A stretch of DNA of 64,000 nt from Branchiostoma floridae (taxonomy: Eukaryota; Chordata; Leptocardii; Amphioxiformes; Branchiostomatidae), in assembly GCF_000003815.2 (NCBI RefSeq), contig NC_049993.1:20245010-20309009 (forward strand), read 5' to 3'. Made by a program: the position numbers and the translations under genes. Shown here one piece after another: positions 1-11,678 of this stretch. Each line of letters starts with the position of its first letter. Position 1 is the first letter of the stretch. The notes below the pieces were generated by a model. It saw only the letters and a program-made list of their open reading frames with translations. It was not told where the DNA came from and did no database searches.

Positions 1-224
1 GGGTAAATAGATGAAATATTTTTGTAGCCTTGCCACTGTTGGCACAGTCATACATCAAAGGATCATCATCTATGGACTAAACAAATTGTCAGGCCGCACT
101 GACGGATAACATCAATGGAATCAGCCCAGTTCTAGATCTTATTTCTGCGTTGTTACAGTGATACAAGAAACATCAGAGCAAAACACCAATAATTTAATTA
201 ATTTCCCTCCACGTTGTTCCCCAG

Positions 225-3200
225 GTTACTGAGTGGGCCGTGAACAAGACCTGGGAGACCACCTCCTACGCCGCCAAGTACGCCACCGACTACGTCGTGC
301 AGTCCTCCAACGGCAGCATCGAGTTTAACCTGTACCACCCCTTCAACTGGACCCGCTTCGACGAGGTAAGCATTGGTGTACATTATTTTCTAGCGTTGAC
401 TGACGAATAGAAAGTTACAACAGTGTTCGCAAAACCTACTAATTACGGAAAAAGTGCCTCCCACTTCTTCCAAAAAGTCAATCCCAAACGTCAACCCCAA
501 AAAGCTTAGATTGTAGTTCGCAGCAGTCCATAGTAGAACAGTCGCTTGTCTGTATACTTTTTTGTATATATTGTATGTTCCATTAGCCCTCGGGCAAGAA
601 TTCCACGAAAAATGAAACTCTTGTTGATAGAACCACCATCGTTATCATTTCAGGTTCCTTCCGTGAGCAACAGGACCGCCGACCTCCTGAGGCAGACCGC
701 TGAGATGATGACGGCCATGTGGCGCTCCCCCATGTCCGCTATGCGCGAGATCCCACCTTTCGACAGTAAGTTTTTTTTTTTTTTATTAAAAACAACAACA
801 ATGGTACATTTGTCAACCACTAAGACTAGTGTTTGTACTGTCGAGTACTATTGCACATGGAGGGATAACATATACTGGTGTGTCTGGACGAATTACATGG
901 TTAATTTCACATGCAATACATGGGTAGTGGAACAGTCAGAAAAGACAAATACAAAAACTTTCTATAGTAAGTTACAAACTTTGGCTGAACATGATAAACC
1001 ACTGCATAACAGACCACTTCTGTACTCAGGGATTGGGGCTTCGATAAGAATGACATAGTCTAAGCCACCACTGGATAATTCACCATTGTCGAGAGAACGT
1101 ATATTTATTAAGTCTTAGCCCGGTGCGTTATGGCCAAAGGTATCAACTAAGTTTCAAATTCAAGAAAAAGACAGATATTTGTCGGTTTCTTGTCTTTTTT
1201 GTTGTTGTCTCTGATCATCTTTGGACCCCAATGTCACTTCAATATAAAATAAATATCCCTCCAGGGGACAAATCCCCTTCATTGTAAGGCTAAACAAAGT
1301 CGAACGCATTTTTGCTATCGTTACCACGATCTAACCTGTCCTAATGTCTTCCCAGGGACCTCCATCACCTTCGGTCAGCACGTCCTCACCTGGGACGAGC
1401 ACCTGTACGACGTGCCCCAGGCCGCCTCCGACGACTGCGTCTACGTCCTGGCCCGCGACTTCGACGACGGCAACTTCACCATCCTGAGCAGCAAGGAGGG
1501 CATCACCGTCCAGCTGCCCACCGCTGTGGTCGAGATTAACAAGGAGAACCACGTCAGGGTTGACGGTAAGAATCTGCCTTCTTGTTGCTATTGGTATTCA
1601 AGATTTGTTGGTTGGACTATCAAATACGTACAGCCAGAACTGCCTAACCAGTCAGTGGCTTTCTCAGTTTGTTTGCACTGTAAGTAGTTTTTTTTAGCAT
1701 TCGGAGATACTTGCTGGGTTTCTTTGGGAGGGGGCTACTTACCTCTTTACTAATTACTTAAAGTAAAAAGGCCGAAGGTAGCACATTTAAGTGGATACGC
1801 TATGGACACGCACAGAACCAGAATTCTAAACTGCGTTTACACAATTTTACCCAGTTGAAAACAAGATTCATAAGCTTTACCGTTGAACCTTCAGGCCTTG
1901 GAAGCTGTAGCACACAAAGCAAAGTAAGGTTTCCTTGAATAAATATGCAACTTCGTTCCGTAGGCTCCAAGCAGCCCACCGAGCTCCCCTACCAGAGCGA
2001 GGAGAAGAATATCACCATCCTGCGCCAGGGACCCTACGTGAACATCACCACCCGCGACGGCGTGTCCGTCCGCTGCGACGCCATCAACGAGATCTGCGTG
2101 TACAACATCTCCGGCTGGTACCACAACAAGACCCTGGGTCTGCTCGGCACCAACGACAACGAGCCCGCCACCGACTTCCGCCGCCCCGACGGGTCCGTCA
2201 CCGACCGCGAGGATGCCTTCGTCAACTCCTACGAGGTCACCAAGACCAAGAACTGCAAGGTGGGACTCGAAACAACTTTTTTTGTGTGAACTATACCCCG
2301 ATTTCTTATGAACATACTACTGTCAGTCAGTCTATACAGACTATGGCACAAACTCCTACGAGGTCACCAACACAAAGAACGGCAAGGTGGGCTTCGATAC
2401 AGTGTATCTTTCTTACCTTGACTATACCCCGGACCACAGAGCATTCAAATACAGTCATCCTGCCCCAAAAGAACACCCAGGGGACTGATACAACCTGGAA
2501 TTGGTAAACCCAAAGTATTGAACCGTCTACAAATGCATTGGACTACTCGCTCAAAAATGATCGTATAAACGTATGCAATACACTGAAATCGTAAACGGAC
2601 ATGTTGCTATCCAGATTACAACTGTTGAGATTTTTGTTTATCTCTTTGATGATGGAAAGAACAAACCAGTTCTATCACCTATGTAACCCCTCTGACAGAC
2701 AGGCTAGAAGGGTTCTCCCGCTGTTTAAGACAGGCGTTTGGAACTTAGATGTGATGATTTTTCAAAAACATTTTGTGACTGACGAGTTGGACTGTTCCTC
2801 CGCAGATCGACAGCGAGAGGAACGTCGCCAAGGGCAAGTTCGCCGCCATCACCGACTGCTACATCCCCGAGTCTCCCAAGTGTGACGAGCTCTTCAGCCG
2901 CGAGAACTACGCCTCCAAGTTCAGGTGCGAATACTTATACAGTATATGTACAGTTCGTGTTTCCCGAGAACTATCGTAGAGTAGAATTTGTTATCACATT
3001 TAAGCACAGCAGGGGCATCTTCTCTGGGTATTTTGAAAGGACGCTTGCAGATAGATGTGCAAAAGCTAGGTATGACAAGTCATTCAGTGTAATATAACCA
3101 GCTGCTGTCGCGTCGCGTGCCTGCGAAGCTGGTGTGTTAAGCCAAAGGGCGGTTATACCGGCTATATAGATATAGATAGAGATACATACATGCTACAAGA

Positions 3201-6200
3201 GGAATCGAGCAACGTTTGGAGCAACTTTTAAGTCAGATGCCTTCAACAACTTTTCATTTTAAGTGTTCATCATCACATCACAAGTGTCCGACATTTCCTA
3301 CATCAAGTACATCACAAACGTTGCATGTATTTACAAAATGAAGTGGCCTGGAGGACATTTATATGATTACACTATTCCAAATGGTAACTACCATGTAACT
3401 AGTCAAGGAACTGTACCAAGTGCTAGAAAATAAGTCAAACAATAACTGAACTCCAGGTAATAAGAGTTACAACTAAAAGTTACTCAAGACAAAGTCGTAG
3501 TCATAGCAAATGGATTATATTCCAACAATCATTTGGCAAGAACTGGTACGAATGAAGACCTACAATACCAATCTAGGTAGTAGCTACTTACTAAGTAGTA
3601 CTAAGACTTCTTCCACTGTTTCTCAGGCGTTGCTTCCAGGCCGTCGACCCCGAGCCGTTCAGGCAGGCCTGCAAGAGCGACTCCAAGAGGTGCAACCTAA
3701 AGGAGCCCAAGAAGAGCATCTGCACCGTGACCGCCGGCTACATCGCCGCCTGCGAGGCCAAGGGCATCAGGATCGAGCAGGAAGAAGTCTGCGGTGAGTC
3801 GGAATCATGGTCTCTATGGTCTCTACCCTACGGTCTGACTATTCATGTCCCTTACCAACTCCTATAACATTTTGCAATCTGATCCGGGTAAATCTGTATG
3901 TTGTTTGGATTTCGCAGTTTTGAAGGTGGACTTTCAAAGACAAAAACGGACCAAGAGACAACAAAAACTGTATGCATGCGCTTAAAAATACTGTTTATGT
4001 CGGGCACCGGGTTGAATCTAAATCGGACACCAAGAAGTACCCCCGGTATCTGTCAGTCCACCGGAACAAATTTGTGGTTCTACACTATAAAAAAACACTA
4101 TTCAAGTCCCTGAACGACTCCTATGACATTAGCATAATGATCCAGCTCGACCTGTAAGTTGCATTCTATGGGCTTTGACAAAAACGACGACAAAAATTGT
4201 ATGTATGTGTATATAGATACTGTTAAGGCCGGGCACCAGGTTGAATTTAAGTCGGACTTAAAATAAACCCGGGACCCGGTGACAAATAGACGCCGTGGCT
4301 ATCCGGCAGTCAATCGGAACAAATTTGTGGCTTTGGAGTCCGTTCGGGGCTGCATGCTTGACGGGCACCTTTGCAATTAAGACACAAACCTTATAGATGA
4401 ATTGATATGCTGAGAGACAGTTCAACAGATGACAAAGCTTAGGACTGAAAAATGACGTATTTTCCCACCACAGCATCCTGTGAGGAGGACAAGCAGCCCG
4501 GAGACAGGTGGAACAGGAGGGCCGCCCGCAAGGCCGATGTTGTCTTCGTGGTGTCCGAGAGCCGCAAGATGAAGGACCGCTACGGCAAGCCCGAGGAGCA
4601 GCTCCTGAGACTCGCCCAGGCCGTCGTCAAGAACCTCGAGCAGAACAAGTTCAAGGTAACCGTCTCAAGTATTTATGTTACCTGTTACAGTATTGATCTT
4701 GGTTTTGGTCTTGGTTTTAGTGAAAACTCAGTTTTCAAGCATACAGGTTTACTTTTCGACCTGCAAAGGCTGTTTTATGTTCTTTTGACATTAATGACAC
4801 ATTAAGGTATCATACTTAGAACTAGGGCGCAGAACGTTTGTTTTTGGCTTATTGTTTAAACCAACGTTTCTTGTAGTCCTGTTACCCGTATAACTGACTC
4901 TGATAAGATTTCAGCGGCAAACTGCCTTAGCTATGAAAATAAGTGTGAGAAAACATGGAGAAGGCAATTGGTGGTCAGGAAGGAACCAGTTTCTGACTTA
5001 AGTTGTATTTTGTTACCGTAGGATGTTGAGTTCGGAATCGTCGCCTTCGCCGGCAAGGATGTCCACCGTGAGCCCCATGTCCACACCATCAAGGGCGAGC
5101 TCTTCAAGCAGGTCAGCCAGCTCCAGCGTGGCCTCAACGAGCTCAGGTGAGTTTTCTGTCTGTTTTGTCGTCTGATCATGTAAAAACACCAGAGCAACTA
5201 TGTGTTTGGCAATACATACCGTACATATAACAGCTGTATTTCACGTGAGATGCATGTCTGTAGATTTGAAAGCTCAAATACTTCGCATTGTGCATTTGAG
5301 TTGAGATGGAGCAACAACAGAAAATCTTCAATCAAGCTTCTTTTAGGTTGCCCTAAACCTTAGCTGGACTGTTGTCCTTTATTTGGTCCTTTAATAGACA
5401 CTAAAATGGTACAATGAAACAAAGTTTACGCCACAACAATAGATCTAGAGACATTCCAAAACAATTGTACTGATTGGCAGGATTCTACGATATTTAAAAT
5501 GTAGCAAAACTTATGTCTGTCCTGTAAACTAATTAGAAGGAACTGACTAAAGATACATCCAAAAACATGTAGAGTTGTAAAAGTGTAACAAAACTAACAC
5601 CTGCCTTGTTACACTTCACAGATTCGAGGGTGAGGAGCCCATGGAAGCTTTCGAGGCCATCAAGCTGGCCTCCACCTACCCCTTCCGCGCCGAGGCCGCG
5701 AAGACCATCATCGTCTTCGACCACGAGGAGAGCCTGTACTACAACGAGCTGGCCGAGATCGTCGACATCCTGGGAGAGAACTCCATCACCATGAACGTCG
5801 TCTGCGACTACGCCAAGATCGACCGCATCAGCAAGAAGAAGTCTTCTCCTGTTGTTGGCCTGACCGGCAAGGTATTGATCATAAATCTTTAGCAGCGAAA
5901 GCGGTCTTGTTGAAACATTGACATCAAACTATCGCCATAAAGCTTCAGTCCCATGATATTGTAAATAACTGTGAAACTATTTGGCTTTAGAAATGTATTT
6001 TTTATGTCAAATTCATCGTCTTCAAATGAAAATCTGTGTTTTCTAATAGAGGAAATATACTAAGAAGGGCCTTAATCGAAATCTTTATCAAAAATGTTCT
6101 TTGCATATGACTATCAGTACTAGTATTTCTTAAATGGAGGTAAACGTATTTGAAACACTAAACGATGTTGTTGTCTCCACAGGGTGTTGTTCTCCGTGAC

Positions 6201-6961
6201 GAGAAGAAGGGCAAGTCCAAGTCCAAGTACGCCGAGAAGCTCAGCCTGCCCGCCGGACAGTACGTCAAGCTGGCTAAGACCTCCGGAGGTGAGACTAGAA
6301 ACCTTAATACGTAACATGTCACTATCCTTATACTGTACATTACATGGCTTCAGAAGGAGTGAACGGCCTAAACCCAAATGTTGAGAAAATCATATCCAGG
6401 TAAAAAGATCAGAAGGATATGATTTGGACATCATCATCATCATCATGGATTTATAGATAATCGTAGAGAAAGCACTTGAGTATTACTACTAGGCTTCAAA
6501 TGACCTCCCCCATGAAGCACCACAGTGGCAACAAGTGCAGTCAAATCTAAAAATATCCGTCCCTGTTTTGGATCGCAAAAATGATTATAATGATGATGAT
6601 GATGATGATGAAGATGATAGTGACAAAGATGATGGTGGTCGTGATGATCATGATGATGATGATGATAGTAATGATGATGGTGCTGGTAGTGATGAAGATG
6701 ATGATAAAGATGATAGTCATGATGATGATATTGATGAGGATGAAAAGTACCATTTGATTTATACTCTCGTCCTGCACCTGTCCAGGCTCCATCTTCTCCC
6801 TGGACACCTTCCTGAAGGGCCACAAGGACTCCTCCGCCATCATCAGCGAGCAGATCGCCGAGCAGCTCCAACCGCAGGTCGAGCCCTCCGCCAAGAAGCA
6901 GTGCGTCTGTGTGCGCGGCATCAACGGCGAGGGAGTCACCAAGTGCAGGAGCGTCTACTAA
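225..6961 (+). CDS. apolipophorin-like large lipid transfer protein, C-terminal 627 residues (gene enters from the left edge)
   Basis: Eleven exons join in frame: 225-365, 654-765, 1356-1565, 1964-2259, 2806-2924, 3627-3793, 4474-4655, 5022-5146, 5622-5871, 6183-6288, 6786-6961 (TAA). All have AG/GT borders and the phases agree (1884 nt, 628 codons with stop). The 5' part lies outside the window. In order the fragment shows a lead-in with N-glycosylation sequons (NKT, NGS, NWT, NRT), a VWD domain, a Cys-rich segment, a VWA-like fold and a Cys-containing tail (QCVCVRG). A C-terminal VWD is typical of secreted lipoproteins of the vitellogenin/apolipophorin superfamily, and vertebrate apoB lacks it, so I favour an apolipophorin-type lipid carrier. 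A second vitellogenin or a clotting-protein relative is possible. Codons are strongly G/C-ending, as in highly expressed genes. No N-terminal lipid-binding domain is visible to confirm the family. Confidence 0.8.
770..962 (+). repeat. dispersed repeat, copy 1 (partner at 39472-39645)
   Basis: From the T-run and AACAACAAC tract through TGGAGGGATAACATATACTG to the GACAAATAC end, this intron segment matches the reverse complement of 39472-39645 closely. It therefore belongs to an interspersed family. It has no coding content and I see no terminal inverted repeats. The T/A-rich end suggests a retroposed tail. Confidence 0.65.
2340..2440 (+). repeat. extra copy of the 3' edge of exon 1964-2259 with its donor site
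   Basis: The segment repeats ACTCCTACGAGGTCACCAA, the AAG..CAAGGTGGG donor region and the ACTATACCCCG intron sequence of the real exon end (2224-2300), about 120 bp downstream. The Cys codon near the end has become Gly (AACGGCAAG). It is a single-copy member of the exon-edge duplication class seen across this window. Confidence 0.75.
2925..3626 (+). other. intron without recognised elements
   Basis: This intron of the + strand lipoprotein holds AT-rich unique-looking sequence with a short TATAGATATAGATAGAGATA microsatellite near 3160-3185. I see no coding signal or clear transposon ends. Confidence 0.5.
4474..6288 (+). other. VWA-like C-terminal fold with degenerate metal site
   Basis: Exons 4474-4655, 5022-5146, 5622-5871 and 6183-6288 read as an alpha/beta Rossmann-type VWA fold. 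Strand 1 is ADVVFVVSES, strand 2 is DVEFGIVAFAG, then a helix GEEPMEAFEAIKLAS, strand KTIIVFDHEE, and strand SITMNVVCDY. The metal-binding DxSxS motif reads SES after VVFVV: its first Asp is absent, so Mg-dependent adhesion of the integrin type is unlikely. The Lys-rich stretch near 6205-6235 (KKGKSKSKYAEK) follows. The fold assignment is an inference from strand pattern and spacing. Confidence 0.55.
6420..6760. repeat. (GAT)n-rich microsatellite in the last coding intron
   Basis: Interrupted GAT/GATGAT units fill about 6575-6750, just upstream of the last coding exon's acceptor. They create acidic and His-rich open frames on the two strands that are not genes. A short (CAT)n lies at 6431-6445. 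Confidence 0.85.
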
Positions 6962-7670
6962 GTATAACGTAAGTCAAGTTCAACTTACAGACGTTATGAT
7001 AGATCTTGTTTCCTCTTTATTGGAAACATAACAATACAAAAGCACCAGGTCTTGTTAATAATCATGATTTAAGGCGAGTCAAACTCTTGGTGGATATAGA
7101 TACAATGAAAATATTATGCCTCACCAAAAATGTCCCTATGAAGTCAAAAGTTGAGGCCTTAGAATTGACATATGCTAATAAGTAACACGTTCCTTAACTG
7201 TAGACACGGTTGGGTTGGGTGCGTCACAAACTCTGTTTCACAAATTAGATCATTTCTTCTTAACTTTTAAACAGATCTAGTACATGTAATAGATACTTAC
7301 AGGCTATGTATTACTAAGTTCTGTACATCAGAATCCAGTGTAAAATATTCTAATGTTGTATTTTTCTTTCCTAACAGATCACCAACACAAGACCTCGGAA
7401 GACCATTTCGACTGTCATAAAGAAACACCGTAGTTGTTGATTAGAATTCGTTCTGTATTTAATCCACTTTTGAGTTGTCTTTAACACCACTAACAACTGC
7501 ACAACCAATTTTCCTGAATACAAAAGTAGTAGAGCATATAAAAAAGTGTGTCCTGGTTTTATTTCGTGTTGGGCATGTGATAGGTACTTACCGAAAAACT
7601 TTACGTTAAGAAAAAATATGTGTATTTAATTGTTATGTTGCTATTATTAAAGAGCTTTTCTATGCACATC
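6962..7670 (+). terminator. 3' UTR of the + strand lipoprotein, with a 3' UTR intron and polyadenylation signal
   Basis: Seven bases after the stop codon a good donor (AAC|GTAAGT, exon end 6968) appears, and a pyrimidine-rich acceptor ends at 7377 (CTAACAG). A spliced 3' UTR exon then starts at 7378. ATTAAA at 7646-7651 is the likely polyadenylation signal, giving a transcript end near 7670. The junction lies under 50 nt after the stop, so it should not trigger nonsense-mediated decay. Confidence 0.5.
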
Positions 7671-8319
7671 TGTCTCTGGCTGTCATGAGTAGTATGGGGA
7701 CACGGGGTGGTTATGTTGGCGGAGAAGGTTTTGATATTTCAATATTTCAACATAATACACACATCTTGAAATTGTGTTACAAGACAACATAAACCAATAC
7801 AAACACTTCTTTTAATGGACGGAAAACTCGCAGCAAATTCAGGGCTAAATATGCTGGACAGCAACGCTGTCTATGAAGAATACTCGGAGTATACACAGAA
7901 CACTCACATGCTGTCGATACCATACAAAAGTTACAATGGTACTGGATATTAAAGGTGATACATAACACACCATATTACGATGGAAATCTAACCTCAATAA
8001 TGAAGACAACATAAACAATACTAAACAAACATAATAATATCTGAAAGTAGCCCCATATAAAAGAGTATACGAAAACACTGCAGTGTGCCCCCAACATCAC
8101 CGCCCCTTGTGTTCCCTAGTAGCTCTGACACAGAGATGGAAGGTGAATGAATGAATGAATGAATGAACGATTGGATGGATGGATGGATGGATGGATGGAT
8201 GGATGGATGGATGAAGAGACGGATGGAGTGAGAGATGGGTGGACGGATGGATGGATGAAAAGTAAATAAGTCGAACAAATAACTGACGACTGAACAGCAA
8301 AAGACTTTGCAATGATACG
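7670..8319. repeat. intergenic DNA with (GAAT)n and (GGAT)n microsatellites
   Basis: No gene signal is visible. (TGAA)n lies at about 8145-8166 and (TGGA)n at about 8170-8212, with weaker copies up to 8258. The assembly breaks just after them. Confidence 0.75.
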
Positions 8320-8419
8320 NNNNNNNNNNNNNNNNNNNNNNNNNNNNNNNNNNNNNNNNNNNNNNNNNNNNNNNNNNNNNNNNNNNNNNNNNNNNNNNNN
8401 NNNNNNNNNNNNNNNNNNN
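8320..8419. other. assembly gap of exactly 100 N
   Basis: One hundred N bases, a conventional placeholder for a gap of unknown size. It follows a microsatellite. Confidence 0.98.
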
Positions 8420-8514
8420 TCAACAGGTGTCATCACAATATCTTATCAACATCTTATCAATATATTTGCCTTACCCCCGCTATATTATTACCCCCGTGTA
8501 TTTACCAGGACTTT

Positions 8515-9205
8515 ATACCATTGCAACCACATAGCATTACACAATGGGTGACACTAAGTGATGCTAAGAGTAGAGTAGATAGACGAAAACCTTCCTATCT
8601 TTCTTTTGCAAACCAAGCTACTGTATTGACCAAGATTTAATGGCATTGTATTACTGCATCCACATAGTATTATACAATGGATGTCACCATGCGATGATAC
8701 AAGGGTTAAAAGCAGAAAACCGCCTAATAACGTGTTCGTGGCTGAACCCTTACCCCCACGACTTGTATTCTACAGACTTCTAGCCACATAGCATAATACA
8801 ATGTATGTCTTTAAGTGGTACTGAGAGTAGAGTAAATTACAGAAAAGGTATCATTATTTCGTGATTCCTCAGCTGCTAATTGACCAAGATTTGATTTAAT
8901 TTGATTTCATCATTGCAAGCACATAGCATTACACAATGGGGGTCACTAAGCGATGGGAAAGGTAAATAAAAGGGAAGCGATGCTGACATTGCTGAATTGT
9001 TTGCCATTTAATCTATGAACTAACAATTTGTTTGGTATCAAAGCATGTGACAAGAGAGACCGTGCGTTGGTCCATCATTAGGCATCAATAAATAATCATA
9101 CTGTGACCATCACGGCAACGGTGCAGTGGAATCCTCGCAACCGCATAGCTTTGTACAATGGGCGTCACTAAGTGATGATAAAGGGTAGAATAGATAACAG
9201 AATAG
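8515..9205. repeat. decayed tandem array, five copies of a 'cacatagcattacacaatgg' unit
   Basis: A core CACATAGCATTACACAATGG followed by GTCACTAAGTGATG and AGAGTAGAGTAGATA recurs near 8526, 8660, 8786, 8920 and 9140, spaced about 125-220 bp apart. The copies differ at many positions, so the array is old. No coding content. Confidence 0.65.
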
Positions 9206-10140
9206 CGCATTTGCTGACTGTACACTACTGTGATCTATCAACCAAAAATAGTTCAATACCGCAGTATGTTAGAACTGTGGTAACAGAAAGGCAAAGTCCA
9301 GCGTGTATCTAAAGTGCTTTTATTGCAAAAGATACCCCTAATTGATTAATTTATATTTTCACAGAAGTAATGACTAACCAAAGTGACTTACAGAACGATG
9401 CTGTAACAATCAGCAAACTAATGTTAAACTAACGGAATTTTGTAATTGTAAACTGACATACGTGCGGTAGTGTGGCACTATAAATCATCGATCCAGTGTT
9501 TTAACATGTCGTTCATAGTTAATTGTAATGTCTGCCAGGAGGAATGCTATGTCTATTGTTTAATAAACCGGTCTTTACTACTACCACTTATATTTGCTAC
9601 CATGTGTAGGGTGGAGGGTTTGTTCTACACATAGGTGTTCTAAGGGGTGCTATCGGCGTTGCTGGTAGAAGGTAAAGTCCTTGCCAGATATTGCAACACC
9701 TCCCACCTCAAGCTTACTTACAAAACACTAGTATATACGCGCGACAGCAAAATCTAACCGGCCACTTTTGAAATGTGAAAACTCAACTTGACGACTTAGA
9801 ATTAAGAACAGGGGTAACAAAGATTATGGTAATCTAGCAGATATTCAATGAAATGTATACGTTTATGGAAAGCAGTGTAAGTGACCAAATTACGTCATAC
9901 GTAACGGAGGTTGCTGTCTCGTCTTCAAGTACAAATGCTTAACGATAGGCGGCGCTTGTGCAACACATCAGCACCTTCCGGTAACCGTGCCGAGGATCTG
10001 CATGAGACACCGCCATCTACTACCACTTGGAAGTGTTTGCATTCATTTACATACCTTTTCACCGGATGGTTTCGAATAGAATTCGAGATACGTAATGCTT
10101 AGGTGAGTCAAGTCGCTTGATGTTTAATTGTTCAGCTTTA
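9206..10140. other. intergenic stretch with nothing recognised
   Basis: Unique-looking AT-rich DNA. A short open frame at 9911-10102 has no recognisable domain and I do not call it a gene. An AATAAA with a preceding GTATTAATG-like context near 9560 may be a retroposon remnant. Confidence 0.4.
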
Positions 10141-10156
10141 TCAGGACCCCAATGAA

Positions 10157-10357
10157 TGGATCAGCGGTTTCATGACACCGCTGCACTACGGACCAGCGGT
10201 TTCATGACACTTTTGTATAGACCAGCGGTTTCATGACACATTTGCATAGACCAGTGGTTTCATGACACCGTTGTATGGACCAGCGGTTTCATGAAACCAT
10301 TGCATGGATCAGCGGTTCCATGACATCGTTGTATGAATCAGCGGTTTCATGTAACGT
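10157..10357. repeat. minisatellite, about seven copies of a 30-35 bp unit
   Basis: The unit GACCAGCGGTTTCATGACAC plus a variable 10-15 bp spacer (TTTTGTATA, CGTTGTATG and similar) is repeated head to tail between 10157 and 10357, with single-base variants. It lies about 0.5 kb upstream of the SYCE2 promoter region. Confidence 0.85.
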
Positions 10358-10789
10358 TATACGGCAAGGCGCGCAGCTTTCTCATAATTTACCAACAAGT
10401 GACATTTAATGTACCGATGGACTTGTCCTTGGTGCTGAATAACTTTCAGACAAAAACAATACAATACGAAATGTTCATCATAAAATTAAGGTCTGTGAGT
10501 TAATTGTTGCGGCAAGTTTTGGGAAGCGCATAACACTTAGAATTGTACTTATCGGCCATCGTATATCTTGGATGGTGTTGTCATGACCGTTCCCCTTCCC
10601 GGTGTTTCTTCAAAGTAAACAGCGTTCCCTTCGCAACCGGTGGGCACTGAAGTTTTCTGGGCGGTCGCTGCTACCAGGAGAACATAATCTGAGCTAAATG
10701 TTGTCTAAAACTGCTCAATTTTTACCATTTTCCACAGATCTTCGGCTGCATGTCGTGGTCTTCATTCTTCCCTCCGTATGACGCCTGTT

Positions 10790-10860
10790 TAGAACGCGCG
10801 ATCTGATTGGACAACACGACCGCAACGCACGCCGGGTAACCCATCCGCCATTTTGGATGT
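10790..10860 (+). promoter_or_regulatory. probable TATA-less SYCE2 promoter with YY1-like and CCAAT motifs
   Basis: CCGCCATTTTGG at about 10845-10856 is a good match to the YY1 site that sits just after the start of many TATA-less genes. ATTGG (inverted CCAAT) lies at 10806-10810. Both precede a plausible 5' UTR exon ending at a GGTAAGT donor (10943/10944). The start site itself is inferred. Confidence 0.45.
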
Positions 10861-11329
10861 TCCATGTCCCATCAGCTGTGTTGCCCGCCAGGATTAAAAC
10901 GTTTCAAGGTCAAGATTTGCTACAGTTACAGCATTCCATTTGGGTAAGTCTACTGGCATTTTCTCAAAGCAATGTGTCCTGAACTAGTTTCATTGATAGG
11001 ACAATGTAAAGTTTTTTTTTTTTGTTGTTGTTGTCAATATGACTTTATTCGGGTCCAACAGCAGTACATTGTGATTGTTACAAACAAAGGACAATGTAAA
11101 GTTATGTTTGAGTGTGTTTTGAAGCGACTAATTGTCTAGGGAAAGTTAGGGGAGGGGGGCAGTGGTGTCATCACAATCATAATGTCTCATACATGATACT
11201 GCACTGGTCTGATGTGTTTAACATCACCTGACGTCCTATGTTTTAATACTTATCACTATAGTATCAGACATCTTTCTCAGAGCTCCATAGTAGTAGCCAT
11301 TTTGAGATGATATATTTATGTTCTTGCTG

Positions 11330-11425
11330 TAAAAGAACTACCTTCATCGGCTACATATAGCATGAGATTAGCAGCACTCCAGTTAGAAGCTCTGAGGAAG
11401 GTGTCTGACAGGCATCAAAACATAA
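11330..11425 (+). repeat. dispersed repeat of the 'catcggctacatatagc ... gtgtctgacag' family
   Basis: CATCGGCTACATATAGC, then CCAGTTAGAAGCTCTGAGGAAG and GTCTGACAGGCATCAAAA match the copies at 34870-35030, 59600-59760 and 60570-60770. It lies in SYCE2 intron 1. The class is unclear to me. Confidence 0.65.
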
Positions 11426-11458
11426 GCCTTTACTTTACTGATTATGTGAAAGAATACC

Positions 11459-11592
11459 TAGTGGGACTGCGTGGCGCAATCGTCAGCACTTTTGACTCAG
11501 GTCCAGAAGGTCCTGAGTTCAAACCCCGATGTGTCACTGGTCTTGTACCCTTGGGAAAGGCACTTAACACGACTTTCCTATATAGGCTACAA
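11459..11592 (+). mobile_element. tRNA-derived SINE, 5' part
   Basis: A GCGTGGCGCAATCGTCAG head (box A position) and GAGTTCAAACCC (box B) are followed by the body CCCTTGGGAAAGGCACTTA and ACGACTTTCCT. The same body occurs inverted at 42880-43036 and 44738-45151. Sits in SYCE2 intron 1. Confidence 0.7.
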
Positions 11593-11678
11593 AAGTCTTC
11601 AGCAAATTGAAATTGGTAGCCTCAAAAAACGAAAGGAAAGAAAGCTCCAAAATCCAAATTATCCTGTTGTTGTCAGAC

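Larger units (their letters stand above)
1356..3793 (+). other. VWD domain and following Cys-rich segment of the + strand lipoprotein
   Basis: Exon 1356-1565 opens with TSITFGQHVLTWDEHLYDV and then DDCVYVLARDFDDGNFTIL, the usual start of a von Willebrand type D domain (aromatic-rich strand, then Cys plus L..D). Exon 1964-2259 holds the second half, where GLLGTNDNEPATDF stands in the place of the classical GLCGNxNG motif. The Cys is replaced by Leu, so the usual disulfide at that spot is missing. Exons 2806-2924 and 3627-3793 carry regularly spaced Cys (TDCYIPESPKCDE, RRCF, QACK, KRCN, ICTV, AACE, EVCG), resembling the C8-type segment that often follows VWD. Domain calls are by eye. Confidence 0.75.

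Noticed and set aside
6443-6972. Asp-rich and His-rich open frames around the (GAT)n tract
   Set aside because: They read through a microsatellite and into the last exon in the wrong frame.
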